A stretch of 11,689 nucleotides of DNA from JAAYYM01 sp964483545 (GCA_964483545.1 CAZACC010000066.1:1-11689), one strand, 5' to 3'; counted from the first letter of the stretch, positions 1 through 6,984 are shown. Translations and numbers: made by a program. Notes: generated by a model from the sequence alone, not told the origin.

Positions 1-99
1 CAGAAGAAAAATGAAGTGATAGACGAATATCAGATGATGATGCAGAAACAGAAAATGGACGCAGAAGCCAATTCTATAACAGGATTATTTAAATTCTAA
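1..99 (+). CDS. C-terminal end of an unidentified protein (5' end outside window)
   Basis: Frame 1 is open from the first base to the TAA at 97-99, giving 32 residues. The segment is Gln/Lys/Met-rich, with three consecutive Met residues at 12-14, and looks like the end of an amphipathic or coiled-coil helix. It finishes with the hydrophobic tail SITGLFKF. I do not recognise the family. No ribosome binding site or start is needed because the gene enters from the left edge. Calling it a real gene rests on the open frame running to the edge and on the following gene starting only 77 nt after its stop on the same strand. That support is moderate, because a 32-codon open frame can occur by chance. 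Confidence 0.6.
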   Translation, partial: QKKNEVIDEYQMMMQKQKMDAEANSITGLFKF

Positions 100-122
100 G
101 CAGAGTGTGAGAGACGAACGAT

Positions 123-156
123 GAAGACAGTATCACATAGGTGTGGTACTGTCTTC
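123..156 (+). repeat. Strong intergenic hairpin (15-bp stem, TAGG loop)
   Basis: The arm at 123-137 pairs with 142-156 over 15 base pairs without a bulge. The only non-Watson-Crick pair is a T133/G146 wobble, and the loop is TAGG (138-141). It lies between the stop of the upstream gene (99) and the ribosome binding site of the DUF1653 gene (165-170). The 3' side is followed by TATATCAT, not a T-run, so it is not a standard intrinsic terminator. It could stabilise the 3' end of the upstream transcript, act as an RNase site, or regulate the downstream gene. Confidence 0.75.
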
Positions 157-176
157 TATATCATAGGAGAGTAAAT

Positions 177-749
177 ATGCGACAGAAGCCACAGGCATTA
201 GAGATTTACAGACATTTTAAGGGGAGCTATTATCAGATTGTTCAGCTGGCAGTACATACCGAGACAGGGGAGGAGCTGGTCATTTACAGACCAATGTATG
301 ATCATAATCACATCTATGCACGCCCGCTCACGATGTTTATCAGTGAAGTAGACCATGAGAAATATCCAGAGGCTAAGCAAGAATTCAGATTTGAGAAGGT
401 AGATTTTAATAGGGAAGAGCCTGTTTTTGAGAGAGATTCCCGTCAACAGAAAGAAAATCTAGACTGCGACCGCAGCAGCAGTGAGTATGGCGGAGGCAGG
501 AGCGCAGTCGTCCGTAAAAAGCGTGAACAGAGGGAATATGCAGTGATGGACTTTCTAGATGCAGATACTTATGAACACAAGCTGGAGATTCTAAGACTGC
601 TAAGAAACAATCTGGATGACAGCATGATCAATACCATAGCAGTGTCTTTGGATCTGGAAGCAAAGGGCAACTCAATTGAGGAGCGATATGAGGATATTAA
701 GTATTGTCTGACGACATTGGAGAAATACGAATGCAATCGTTTGAGGTAG
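177..749 (+). CDS. DUF1653 domain-containing protein
   Basis: This is a 190-residue soluble protein. The N-terminal part (about residues 5-72) matches the DUF1653 pattern: YRHFKG near the start, then EELVIYRP, an R-P-L-x-M-F segment and a closing F-x-F-E-K-V. DUF1653 is a small beta-rich domain of unknown biochemical role. A charged linker (about 75-128, rich in Arg, Glu and Ser) leads to a C-terminal region (about 130-190) that is predicted helical and ends in ECNRLR. From memory, a similar tail occurs in Lachnospiraceae homologues. ATG 177 is chosen because AGGAGA at 165-170 lies 6 nt upstream. An in-frame GTG at 141 falls inside the hairpin stem and loop and has no binding site. The last 19 nt overlap mutY, suggesting translational coupling. 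Function is unknown. Confidence 0.88.
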   Translation: MRQKPQALEIYRHFKGSYYQIVQLAVHTETGEELVIYRPMYDHNHIYARPLTMFISEVDHEKYPEAKQEFRFEKVDFNREEPVFERDSRQQKENLDCDRSSSEYGGGRSAVVRKKREQREYAVMDFLDADTYEHKLEILRLLRNNLDDSMINTIAVSLDLEAKGNSIEERYEDIKYCLTTLEKYECNRLR

Positions 750-1807
750 AAAATGACATACAGCAGTTATTAAAATGGTTTGAAAAAAATGCACGATCAT
801 TACCATGGCGTGAACAAAGGACACCCTATAAGATCTGGGTGTCCGAAATTATGCTACAGCAGACACGGGTTGAGGCGGTCAAGGGATATTTTGAACGTTT
901 TATGAAGGCTTTGCCATCGATCAGTGATCTGGCTGTTGTATCCGAGGATGAGCTGTTAAAGCTGTGGGAAGGACTGGGCTACTATAATCGGGTTAGGAAC
1001 ATGCAGAAGGCTGCATGTGTGGTTTGTGAACAGTATCATGGGGAACTCCCAGCTGATTATCAGATGCTGCTGAAACTACCTGGAATTGGTTCCTATACTG
1101 CAGGTGCGATTGCTTCTCAGGCATTTGACATTCCAGAACCTGCAGTAGATGGTAATGTCCTGCGTGTTCTTGCCAGGATAGACGGAGACGACCGTGATAT
1201 TGCCAATTTATCGGTCAAAAAGGAAATAGAAGAGCGATTGAGGCATGTGATGCAGACGGTATTGCTGGAAAGAAGAGCGGGAGATTTCAATCAGGCTCTG
1301 ATGGAGCTTGGAGCCATTGTCTGCGTACCAAATGGAGTGCCGAAATGTGGACAATGCCCTATGCAATACAGATGCAAGGCATACAAAGAGGACAATTGGA
1401 GTTTACTACCCGTAAAAACACCCAAGAAGCCACGTGTGATTGAAGATAAAACTGTATTGATTATCGTCAATGATAGGGAGGTACTGATCAAAAAGCGTGA
1501 TTCGAAAGGTCTGTTGGCAGGGATGTATGAATTTCCGAATACAGAAGGCTGTCTCGATGAAAAGACTGCATTGGATTATATTGCTGGACTTGGTTTGATG
1601 AGTCTGCGAATCGAACCGCTTCCAGAGACAAAACATATTTTTACCCACCGGGAATGGCATATGAAAGCATATCGAATCCATGTTGCAGACGAAATAGAGA
1701 CAAATCGGCTCATGAGAAACATGCAGTTTGTAAACAGACAGCAGATCGCAACGACCTATGCGGTTCCCTCAGCATTTTCCATGTTTACGAAATATGTATC
1801 CATATGA
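731..1807 (+). CDS. mutY: A/G-specific adenine DNA glycosylase MutY
   Basis: This base-excision repair enzyme removes adenine mispaired with 8-oxoguanine. The product is 358 residues, the usual MutY length. Visible parts are the catalytic Glu39 in WVSEIMLQQTRV, the helix-hairpin-helix LPGIGSYTAG (116-125) and the catalytic Asp140 in AVDGNVLR. An iron-sulfur loop follows with Cys198, Cys206, Cys209 and Cys215. The C-terminal NUDIX-like domain (about 235-358) carries F-T-H at 304-306, the place of the 8-oxoG-sensing F-S-H loop. The first Cys spacing is 7 residues instead of the textbook 6. ATG 731 is preferred because GGAGA at 719-723 sits 7 nt upstream and the protein then begins just before the first conserved helix. 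A TTG at 704 would add nine residues without support. The gene overlaps the DUF1653 gene by 19 nt. Confidence 0.97.
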   Translation: MQSFEVENDIQQLLKWFEKNARSLPWREQRTPYKIWVSEIMLQQTRVEAVKGYFERFMKALPSISDLAVVSEDELLKLWEGLGYYNRVRNMQKAACVVCEQYHGELPADYQMLLKLPGIGSYTAGAIASQAFDIPEPAVDGNVLRVLARIDGDDRDIANLSVKKEIEERLRHVMQTVLLERRAGDFNQALMELGAIVCVPNGVPKCGQCPMQYRCKAYKEDNWSLLPVKTPKKPRVIEDKTVLIIVNDREVLIKKRDSKGLLAGMYEFPNTEGCLDEKTALDYIAGLGLMSLRIEPLPETKHIFTHREWHMKAYRIHVADEIETNRLMRNMQFVNRQQIATTYAVPSAFSMFTKYVSI

Positions 1808-1873
1808 TATGATGAAAAAAGTGAAGTGAAAATAACGAGTTCCGATATTTTATAGGTGACAGACGGAGGAAAT

Positions 1874-2890
1874 ATGAAATTACTGACTATAGCAATCCCT
1901 TGTTATAATTCTGAAGCATATATGAGTAAGTGCATAGAGTCCCTGCTTCCAGGCGGAGAAGATGTAGAGATTTTGATTGTAGATGACGGATCAAAGGATG
2001 GAACCGCACAAATCGCTGATGATTATGCAGCAAAATACCCATCGATGATACGTGCGATTCATCAGGAAAACGGTGGACATGGCGAAGCTGTGAATGCAGG
2101 ATTGAGAAATGCGACTGGAATGTATTATAAGGTTGTCGATAGTGATGATTGGTTTAAAGAGGAGGCTTATTTAGCAGTACTCAGCAAGCTACGTGAACTT
2201 GCAGGTGAGGGCAAGGGTCTGGACATGATGATCTGTAATTTTGTCTATGAGAAGGAAAGCCTAAAGCATAAAAAGGTAATGACTTATCGCTCGACATTGC
2301 CCAAAGATCAGGTTTTCACGTGGAATCAGGTGAAGCGCTTCCTGCCAGGACAGTATATTCTCATGCATTCTGTGATCTACAGAACGAGGCTGCTGCAGGA
2401 CTGTGGTATGGAATTACCAAAGCACACGTTTTACGTGGATAATATTTTTGTGTTCCAACCGCTTCCATTCGTGAAGACGATGTATTATATGGATGTAAAT
2501 CTGTATCGTTATTATATAGGACGTGAGGATCAGTCTGTCAATGAACAGGTCATGATCGGCCGAATTGACCAGCAAATGAGAGTGAATCGTATCATGATTG
2601 ACTATATGGCGGACCAAAAGGCGCTGCATCCGAAGGTGAGACATTATATGATGAATTATTTAGATATCATTACGACGGTGACTTCAATCATGCTGATCAA
2701 GTCTGAAACAGAGGAGAATCTACTGAAAAAGCGTGACCTTTGGCAATATATCAAGGACAAAGATACCTTAATGTATCTGAGGCTTCGTTTCGGTCTTCTT
2801 GGCAGTGCCACAAATCTGCCAGGCAAGGGAGGGCGTAAGATATCTGTAGCAGAATATAAAATCGCCCGTCGATTTGTGGGATTCAATTAA
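1874..2890 (+). CDS. Family 2 glycosyltransferase
   Basis: This is a 338-residue GT-A fold, GT2-type enzyme that should transfer a sugar from a nucleotide-activated donor. The N-terminal domain (about 1-110) starts with LLTIAIPCYNSEAYM. It has the nucleotide-binding Asp pair in ILIVDDGSKDGT (D37, D38), the N-G-G-H-G segment (67-70) and the metal-binding D-x-D in VVDSDDWF (89-94). The C-terminal 200 residues are more divergent and show no clear membrane helices, so it is probably cytosolic or peripheral. The acceptor cannot be read from sequence. No other sugar or polysaccharide genes flank it, so it is an orphan and not part of a visible capsule cluster. GGAGG at 1865-1869 favours ATG 1874. 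A GTG at 1856 would add six residues and lies upstream of that binding site. It follows mutY by 66 nt and may be cotranscribed. Confidence 0.92.
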   Translation: MKLLTIAIPCYNSEAYMSKCIESLLPGGEDVEILIVDDGSKDGTAQIADDYAAKYPSMIRAIHQENGGHGEAVNAGLRNATGMYYKVVDSDDWFKEEAYLAVLSKLRELAGEGKGLDMMICNFVYEKESLKHKKVMTYRSTLPKDQVFTWNQVKRFLPGQYILMHSVIYRTRLLQDCGMELPKHTFYVDNIFVFQPLPFVKTMYYMDVNLYRYYIGREDQSVNEQVMIGRIDQQMRVNRIMIDYMADQKALHPKVRHYMMNYLDIITTVTSIMLIKSETEENLLKKRDLWQYIKDKDTLMYLRLRFGLLGSATNLPGKGGRKISVAEYKIARRFVGFN

Positions 2891-2892
2891 AT

Positions 2893-2929
2893 AAAAAGGA
2901 GCTGCTGGTAAAACGGCGGCTCCTTTTTT
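2893..2929. terminator. Bidirectional intrinsic terminator between convergent genes
   Basis: A GGAGC/GCTCC stem is extended inward by five more pairs (two of them G/T wobbles) around a GTAAAA loop. It is flanked by an A-run on the left (2893-2897) and six T residues on the right (2924-2929). It therefore reads as a terminator for the glycosyltransferase gene on the + strand, whose stop is at 2888-2890, and also for the PAP2 gene coming from the right on the - strand. Confidence 0.92.
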
Positions 2930-2958
2930 GTTCAAATATCATGTAAAAAGACTTTATT

Positions 2959-3687
2959 TTAAATATTAGATTCTTGTTCCCGTACTTGACGACGTGCGCG
3001 TCTGCGTTCATGCAATGCAGAATAATCTACCTTGTAAACAAGCGGATACAGGACAAATACCATTACAAATGCGGTCAGTACATCAAATACAGAATGCTGC
3101 TTCAAGAATACGGTTGACATAATGATAGAAACACAAATGATAAAGGAACCATATTTTAACCATTTCTTTTGCTTCAAGACCTCATTGTGTGTCACTGCAA
3201 GGTGGGCACCGATGGAATTGTATACATGGATGCTCGGAAACAGATTTGAAGGTGTGTCAATGCTATATAAATGCGAGACCAGCCCTGTGAAGAAATTTGG
3301 GTTTGCGAACACCTGTGGTCTGAGTCTGTGTGCATTTGGAAATACGGTGGAAATAATCAAAAATATAGTCATGCCTGTGAATAGAAATGCACAGTTATTT
3401 AGATATTCTTTTTCATCTGTAAATAGGCATGTGATCAATACCGCAAACACATACAGAAACCAGATAAAATAAGGAACGACAAAATATTCACAAAACGGAA
3501 TATAATCATCAATCTGCATATGAACCCAGATATAACTGCGTGGAGATAGGATTCGGTTCTCTAGATAGACAAACCATGGAAAATAAATAGCTGAATAAAA
3601 GAGCATAATAGATGCCAGCTTCCATTTTTTGTCTAATAAATGGATTTTACTCTTGAACTGATTGAACATAATAACGAATTGCTGCAT
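2959..3687 (-). CDS. PAP2-family integral membrane phosphatase
   Basis: This is a 242-residue membrane protein with about five or six hydrophobic segments (near 25-42, 68-90, 99-116, 180-196 and 203-219). The PAP2 catalytic signature is visible: R-L-R-P at 121-124 (motif 1), P-S-I-H at 151-154 (motif 2), and Ser191, His198 and Asp202 in STVFLKQHSVFD (motif 3). The first Lys of the textbook K-x6-R-P is Phe116 and the Arg after Ser191 is Thr. This resembles the Aur1-like branch (PAP2_3) more than classical PgpB. The C-terminus is a basic tail (RRRARR). Members dephosphorylate lipid phosphates such as phosphatidate or prenyl diphosphates, or transfer headgroups; the substrate here is unknown. 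It lies 34 nt downstream of a lipid kinase gene, almost certainly in one transcript. GAGG occurs just upstream of ATG 3687. Confidence 0.87.
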   Translation of the reverse strand: MQQFVIMFNQFKSKIHLLDKKWKLASIMLFYSAIYFPWFVYLENRILSPRSYIWVHMQIDDYIPFCEYFVVPYFIWFLYVFAVLITCLFTDEKEYLNNCAFLFTGMTIFLIISTVFPNAHRLRPQVFANPNFFTGLVSHLYSIDTPSNLFPSIHVYNSIGAHLAVTHNEVLKQKKWLKYGSFIICVSIIMSTVFLKQHSVFDVLTAFVMVFVLYPLVYKVDYSALHERRRARRQVREQESNI

Positions 3688-3721
3688 ACAACCTCAACTC
3701 ACTTTTCTAAAACAAATAACA

Positions 3722-4639
3722 TTAACGTAGTATCATTTTCAGCTGCTTGGGATCAATGGAAATAGTGACCTCTTTTTGCAGCTTACAGGATTCACCATCT
3801 GTATGCACGGGAGCCGGCATATCTGTGATGATCTGTACTTTTTTTGCCTGATAAGTATGAACACCTTTGAAACGGGTGTGATGTCCCTTATAAGCTGTAG
3901 GCAACAAGCGGAGCACCTTCAGTTTACTGATATAATTAATGGCACAGATATCAAGCAGTCCGTCAGAGGGGTCCGCTTTGGGGCAGAACATAAAGCCGCC
4001 GCCCTCAAACTGATGTACCATAGATGTGACAAACAGATAGTCATCAAAATGTAGTTTTTGTGTATCATCCAATATGACATCACAGCTGTGACATTTGGTA
4101 GCCAGCAATTGTTTTAAAGCAATAATCACATAACTCAGTTTCCCAAGTCCTATTTTATTTAAGAAATGTTTAATGTGCGAAGCCAGTGCCTCGTGACAAA
4201 TCGCTGCATCATATCCGATGCCCATGCTGACTCCGAAGTTGCGCTTGGTTCCTTCATACTCAAGACATCCGACATCTAGACGAATGAATTCCTTTGGGTT
4301 CAGGATGCTGCGAATCATATCTTCGGGACTCGCCGTCAGACCTAGATCTCTGGCAAAATCGTTGCTAGAACCTGCAGGGATGTATCCAAAAGTGACGTGA
4401 CCAAAGTCATGAATGCCGGTCAGCACTTCGCTGATTGTACCATCACCGCCGAGTACGACGATGTATTGGTGCTCATCGCCTTCTGTCAGTGCAGCGGCAA
4501 TACGTCTTGCACTGTCAAGCCCATCTGTAAAATGGGGCGTATATTCTGTATTCTGTTCTGTTAATATTTTTTCAATCCTGTTCCAGATTTTCCTGCCGTT
4601 GCCAGTGCTGGAGGCTGGATTGATGATGATATGGTACAT
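3722..4639 (-). CDS. Diacylglycerol kinase family lipid kinase (YegS/DgkB type)
   Basis: This is a 305-residue soluble enzyme expected to phosphorylate a lipid hydroxyl with ATP, such as diacylglycerol to phosphatidate. The N-terminal start YHIIINPASSTGNG contains the conserved N-P-x-S/A-G-type loop. It is followed by the nucleotide-binding GGDGTISEV (64-72) and the P-A-G-S-S-N-D-F-A-R stretch (88-97). The C-terminal beta-rich domain carries GGGF and DGLLDI, which are typical of DAGK_cat proteins. ATG 4639 is chosen because GGGAGA lies 6 nt upstream and the family usually begins a few residues before INP. An in-frame ATG 57 nt further upstream (4696) lacks both. It is the first gene of a two-gene minus-strand operon with the PAP2 phosphatase and is divergent from glyA. 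In Firmicutes, DgkB-type kinases recycle diacylglycerol released during lipoteichoic acid synthesis. Whether this is that enzyme or a paralogue with another lipid cannot be decided here. Confidence 0.93.
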   Translation of the reverse strand: MYHIIINPASSTGNGRKIWNRIEKILTEQNTEYTPHFTDGLDSARRIAAALTEGDEHQYIVVLGGDGTISEVLTGIHDFGHVTFGYIPAGSSNDFARDLGLTASPEDMIRSILNPKEFIRLDVGCLEYEGTKRNFGVSMGIGYDAAICHEALASHIKHFLNKIGLGKLSYVIIALKQLLATKCHSCDVILDDTQKLHFDDYLFVTSMVHQFEGGGFMFCPKADPSDGLLDICAINYISKLKVLRLLPTAYKGHHTRFKGVHTYQAKKVQIITDMPAPVHTDGESCKLQKEVTISIDPKQLKMILR

Positions 4640-4712
4640 ATGTATTCTCCCACAAAAAGTCACACAAAGGTATATGAATCTGTTGTATAAATCCACTATT
4701 TATATCAAAGAC

Positions 4713-4741
4713 AGTTTACTACAATCATGGAATAATAACAA
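4713..4741 (-). promoter_or_regulatory. Candidate promoter for the lipid kinase-PAP2 operon
   Basis: Read on the minus strand, TTGTTA (plus positions 4736-4741) and TAAACT (4713-4718) are separated by 17 nt, each matching 4 of 6 consensus bases of a housekeeping promoter. This lies about 75 nt upstream of the kinase start codon. The AT-rich divergent region offers other possible boxes, so this is tentative. Confidence 0.3.
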
Positions 4742-4750
4742 GAAATATAT

Positions 4751-4778
4751 TTGCAGAAAGGGAAAACTGTGCTATATT
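4751..4778 (+). promoter_or_regulatory. glyA promoter (extended -10)
   Basis: TTGCAG (4751-4756) and TATATT (4773-4778) are 16 nt apart. TGC directly before the -10 box (4770-4772) gives an extended -10 element. Transcription should begin near 4785, leaving a leader of only about 20 nt before ATG 4805. That leaves no room for a riboswitch or T-box. The -35 box lies about 10 nt from the candidate opposing kinase promoter. Confidence 0.65.
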
Positions 4779-4804
4779 TATTTAAAAAGCATGGAGGGCA
4801 TAAA

Positions 4805-6043
4805 ATGTATTCTTTGGATGAAGTGAGAATGGTCGATCCCGAAGTTGCGGACGCCATTGTAAAAGAGCAGGAAAGACAGGACAGTCACATTGAGCTGATT
4901 GCATCTGAGAACTGGGTCAGCAAGGCAGTTATGGCAGCCATGGGCAGCCCGTTGACAAATAAATATGCAGAAGGTTATCCTGGAAAGAGATATTACGGCG
5001 GATGCGAGTGCGTAGATATCGTAGAGGATCTAGCAAGAGACAGGGCAAAAGAGCTATTCCATTGTGATTATGCCAATGTACAGCCACATTCAGGCGCTCA
5101 GGCTAATATGGCAGTCTTCTTTGCAATGTTGGAGCCAGGTGATACTTTTATGGGCATGAATCTGGATCACGGTGGACATCTGTCACATGGTTCACCAGTT
5201 AATATGTCAGGAAAGTATTATCACTGTGTGCACTATGGCGTGAATGATAAAGGCTTTATTGATTATGATGAAGTCAGAAGAATCGCACTGGAATGTAAAC
5301 CGAAAATGATTCTTGCAGGTGCAAGCGCTTATGCAAGAGCCATTGATTTCAAGAAATTCAGAGAGATTAGTGATGAAGTCGGAGCATATCTGATGGTAGA
5401 TATGGCACATATCGCAGGACTGATCGCAGCGGGGCTGCATGAGAGCCCGATTCCATATGCAGATGTTGTAACGACGACCACACATAAGACACTGCGTGGA
5501 CCGCGCGGAGGTATGATTCTCTGCAATCAGGAAGCTGCGGACAAGTTTAATTTTAACAAAGCGATATTCCCAGGTATTCAGGGTGGTCCTCTGATGCATG
5601 TGATTGCGGCCAAGGCTGTTTGCTTCAAGGAAGCACTCGACCCGTCATTTAAGGTGCATCAGCAGCAGGTCTATGACAATGCACAGGCACTGTCAAAGGG
5701 TCTGATCAGCCGTGGAGTCAAGATCGTATCTGGCGGTACGGACAACCATCTGATGTTAGTAGATCTGACAACATTCAACCTGACTGGCAAGGAAGTAGAA
5801 AAACTGCTCGATCAGGCACACATTACAGCAAATAAGAATACGATTCCCAACGATCCGCAATCTCCATTTGTGACAAGCGGTATCAGACTTGGCACACCAG
5901 CAGTTTCCTCTAGGGGTATGAATACAGAGGATATGGATCAGATTGCAGAGGCCATTGCGACCGTGATTAAGGAAGGCGAGGCTGGTATTCCAAAGGCAAG
6001 AGCAATCGTACAGAAATTAACAGATCAGTATCCTTTGATCTAA
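4805..6043 (+). CDS. glyA: Serine hydroxymethyltransferase
   Basis: This PLP enzyme interconverts serine plus tetrahydrofolate with glycine plus 5,10-methylenetetrahydrofolate, the main source of one-carbon units. The product is 412 residues, the normal bacterial length. Conserved features are IELIASENWVS (29-39), TNKYAEGYPGKRYYGGCE (51-68), HSGAQAN (95-101), VDMAHIAGL (198-206) and the PLP-binding Lys228 in VVTTTTHKTLRGPRGG. ATG 4805 is chosen because GGAGGG at 4793-4798 lies 6 nt upstream. The open frame continues upstream to a TTG at 4751, but that TTG is the promoter -35 box. The gene appears monocistronic: it has its own promoter and is followed by a hairpin. No unusual residues were seen. 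Confidence 0.98.
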   Translation: MYSLDEVRMVDPEVADAIVKEQERQDSHIELIASENWVSKAVMAAMGSPLTNKYAEGYPGKRYYGGCECVDIVEDLARDRAKELFHCDYANVQPHSGAQANMAVFFAMLEPGDTFMGMNLDHGGHLSHGSPVNMSGKYYHCVHYGVNDKGFIDYDEVRRIALECKPKMILAGASAYARAIDFKKFREISDEVGAYLMVDMAHIAGLIAAGLHESPIPYADVVTTTTHKTLRGPRGGMILCNQEAADKFNFNKAIFPGIQGGPLMHVIAAKAVCFKEALDPSFKVHQQQVYDNAQALSKGLISRGVKIVSGGTDNHLMLVDLTTFNLTGKEVEKLLDQAHITANKNTIPNDPQSPFVTSGIRLGTPAVSSRGMNTEDMDQIAEAIATVIKEGEAGIPKARAIVQKLTDQYPLI

Positions 6044-6044
6044 G

Positions 6045-6062
6045 ATTTTCGTAATCGAAAAT
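6045..6062 (+). repeat. Small perfect inverted repeat just after glyA
   Basis: ATTTTCG (6045-6051) and CGAAAAT (6056-6062) form a 7-bp stem with a TAAT loop, starting 1 nt after the glyA stop codon. It is AT-rich and weak. It may add 3' end stability ahead of the larger terminator hairpin that follows. Confidence 0.5.
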
Positions 6063-6072
6063 GGAATTTATG

Positions 6073-6106
6073 GATAAGCCGGACTGTATTTTCCGGCTTA
6101 TCTTTA
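6073..6106 (+). terminator. Probable intrinsic terminator of glyA
   Basis: A perfect 10-bp stem pairs GATAAGCCGG (6073-6082) with CCGGCTTATC (6093-6102) around a 10-nt loop. It lies 29 nt after the glyA stop. The T-run after the stem is short (TTTATG, followed by AAATTTT a little later), so termination may be imperfect. The position before the next promoter fits a terminator. Confidence 0.7.
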
Positions 6107-6130
6107 TGCAAATTTTCACGAAATAAGTGC

Positions 6131-6158
6131 TGTAATAATGGCAGGGATATGGTATACT
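6131..6158 (+). promoter_or_regulatory. Extended -10 promoter of the ABC/CARDB operon
   Basis: TATACT (6153-6158) is preceded by TGG (6150-6152), which gives a near-consensus extended -10 element. The -35 region (TGTAAT at 6131-6136, 16 nt upstream) is poor, as is common when an extended -10 is present. Transcription would start near 6165, leaving about 80 nt of leader before the ATPase gene. Confidence 0.6.
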
Positions 6159-6161
6159 TTC

Positions 6162-6188
6162 ATAGACAGTACACAAAGTATAGACACT
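6162..6188 (+). repeat. Direct repeat at the transcription start region, possible operator
   Basis: ATAGACAGT (6162-6170) and ATAGACACT (6180-6188) match in 8 of 9 positions with an 18-nt period. An imperfect dyad, GGTTTAC and GTAACC around ATA, follows directly at 6189-6204. Being immediately downstream of the -10 box, they could bind a regulator of the operon. The copies are short, so this may be chance. Confidence 0.3.
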
Positions 6189-6243
6189 GGTTTACATAGT
6201 AACCACAAGATGATGTAGACGAATTGATTCAGTTGGAGATGAC

Positions 6244-6984
6244 ATGAAAAGCAGCAGTCGGGAGAAGAAACAGATACCCGTGATACAGGTAGCTGGGTTA
6301 AAGAAAATATACAGAGTCGGCGATACGAGAGTTCGCGCATTGAACGGCGTTGATTTTACAATCTATAAAGGTGAGTTCTGCTCGATCGTAGGCACCTCTG
6401 GTTCTGGCAAATCGACTTTGCTGAATATGCTGGCAGGTTTGGAAAAACCCACGAAGGGTGAAATCGTCATAGCTGGGCAACACATTGAGAATATGACGGA
6501 GAACCAGCTGGTCAGCTTTCGCAGAGAGCATGTTGGATTTATCTTTCAGTCTTTCAATCTCCTGTCAACCATGAATGCTGAGGAAAATGTTGCTCTGCCT
6601 CTGACTTTTCGAGGCATGGGAAAGAAGGAACGAATTGAGAGGGCGCGCAAGACCTTAAACATGGTAGGTCTCAAGGAACATATGAAACATCATCCGACAC
6701 AGATGTCAGGTGGACAGCAGCAAAGAGTCGGTGTTGCGAGAGCATTGGTGCTGAATCCAGAGATTGTATTTGCAGACGAGCCGACTGGCAATCTGGATTC
6801 CAATACATCAGCAGAGGTTATGGATTTGATGCGCAAGGTCGTAAATGAGCAGCATCAGACATTAGTCATGGTGACACATGATCAGCATCTTGCATCATTT
6901 GCAGACAGGATTTTTCACATCAAGGACGGTAAGATCATTCAGATAGAGGACAACAGAAATCAAGGAGAACAAGATTATGAATAG
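6244..6984 (+). CDS. ABC transporter ATP-binding protein, MacB/LolD type
   Basis: This 246-residue cytosolic ATPase powers the permease encoded two genes downstream. All ABC motifs are present: Walker A GTSGSGKST (50-58), Q-loop Gln102 in FQSFNLL, the signature MSGGQQQR (154-161), Walker B IVFADE with catalytic Glu179, a D-loop after TGNLDS, and the switch His212. The sequence belongs to the MacB/LolD/FtsE-like group, whose ATPases drive mechanical movements of type VII permeases instead of conventional substrate passage. A hydrophilic N-terminal extension of about 12 residues precedes the domain. GGAG at 6235-6238 lies 5 nt before ATG 6244. It is the first gene of the operon, and its end overlaps the next gene by 8 nt. 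Confidence 0.96.
   Translation: MKSSSREKKQIPVIQVAGLKKIYRVGDTRVRALNGVDFTIYKGEFCSIVGTSGSGKSTLLNMLAGLEKPTKGEIVIAGQHIENMTENQLVSFRREHVGFIFQSFNLLSTMNAEENVALPLTFRGMGKKERIERARKTLNMVGLKEHMKHHPTQMSGGQQQRVGVARALVLNPEIVFADEPTGNLDSNTSAEVMDLMRKVVNEQHQTLVMVTHDQHLASFADRIFHIKDGKIIQIEDNRNQGEQDYE

Noticed and set aside
3122..3472. A 116-codon + strand frame opposite the PAP2 gene
   Set aside because: The minus-strand frame has membrane helices and PAP2 motifs; this one has neither motifs nor a binding site.
4779..4804. Riboswitch or T-box in front of glyA
   Set aside because: The predicted promoter leaves only about 20 nt of leader, too short for such an element.
4413..4826. A 137-codon + strand frame across the lipid kinase gene and the glyA promoter
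   Set aside because: It is antisense to the kinase, runs through the promoter and into the glyA start, and shows no protein family pattern.
5207..5599. A 130-codon minus-strand frame inside glyA
   Set aside because: It lies fully within the highly conserved SHMT coding region and is explained as a codon-usage shadow.
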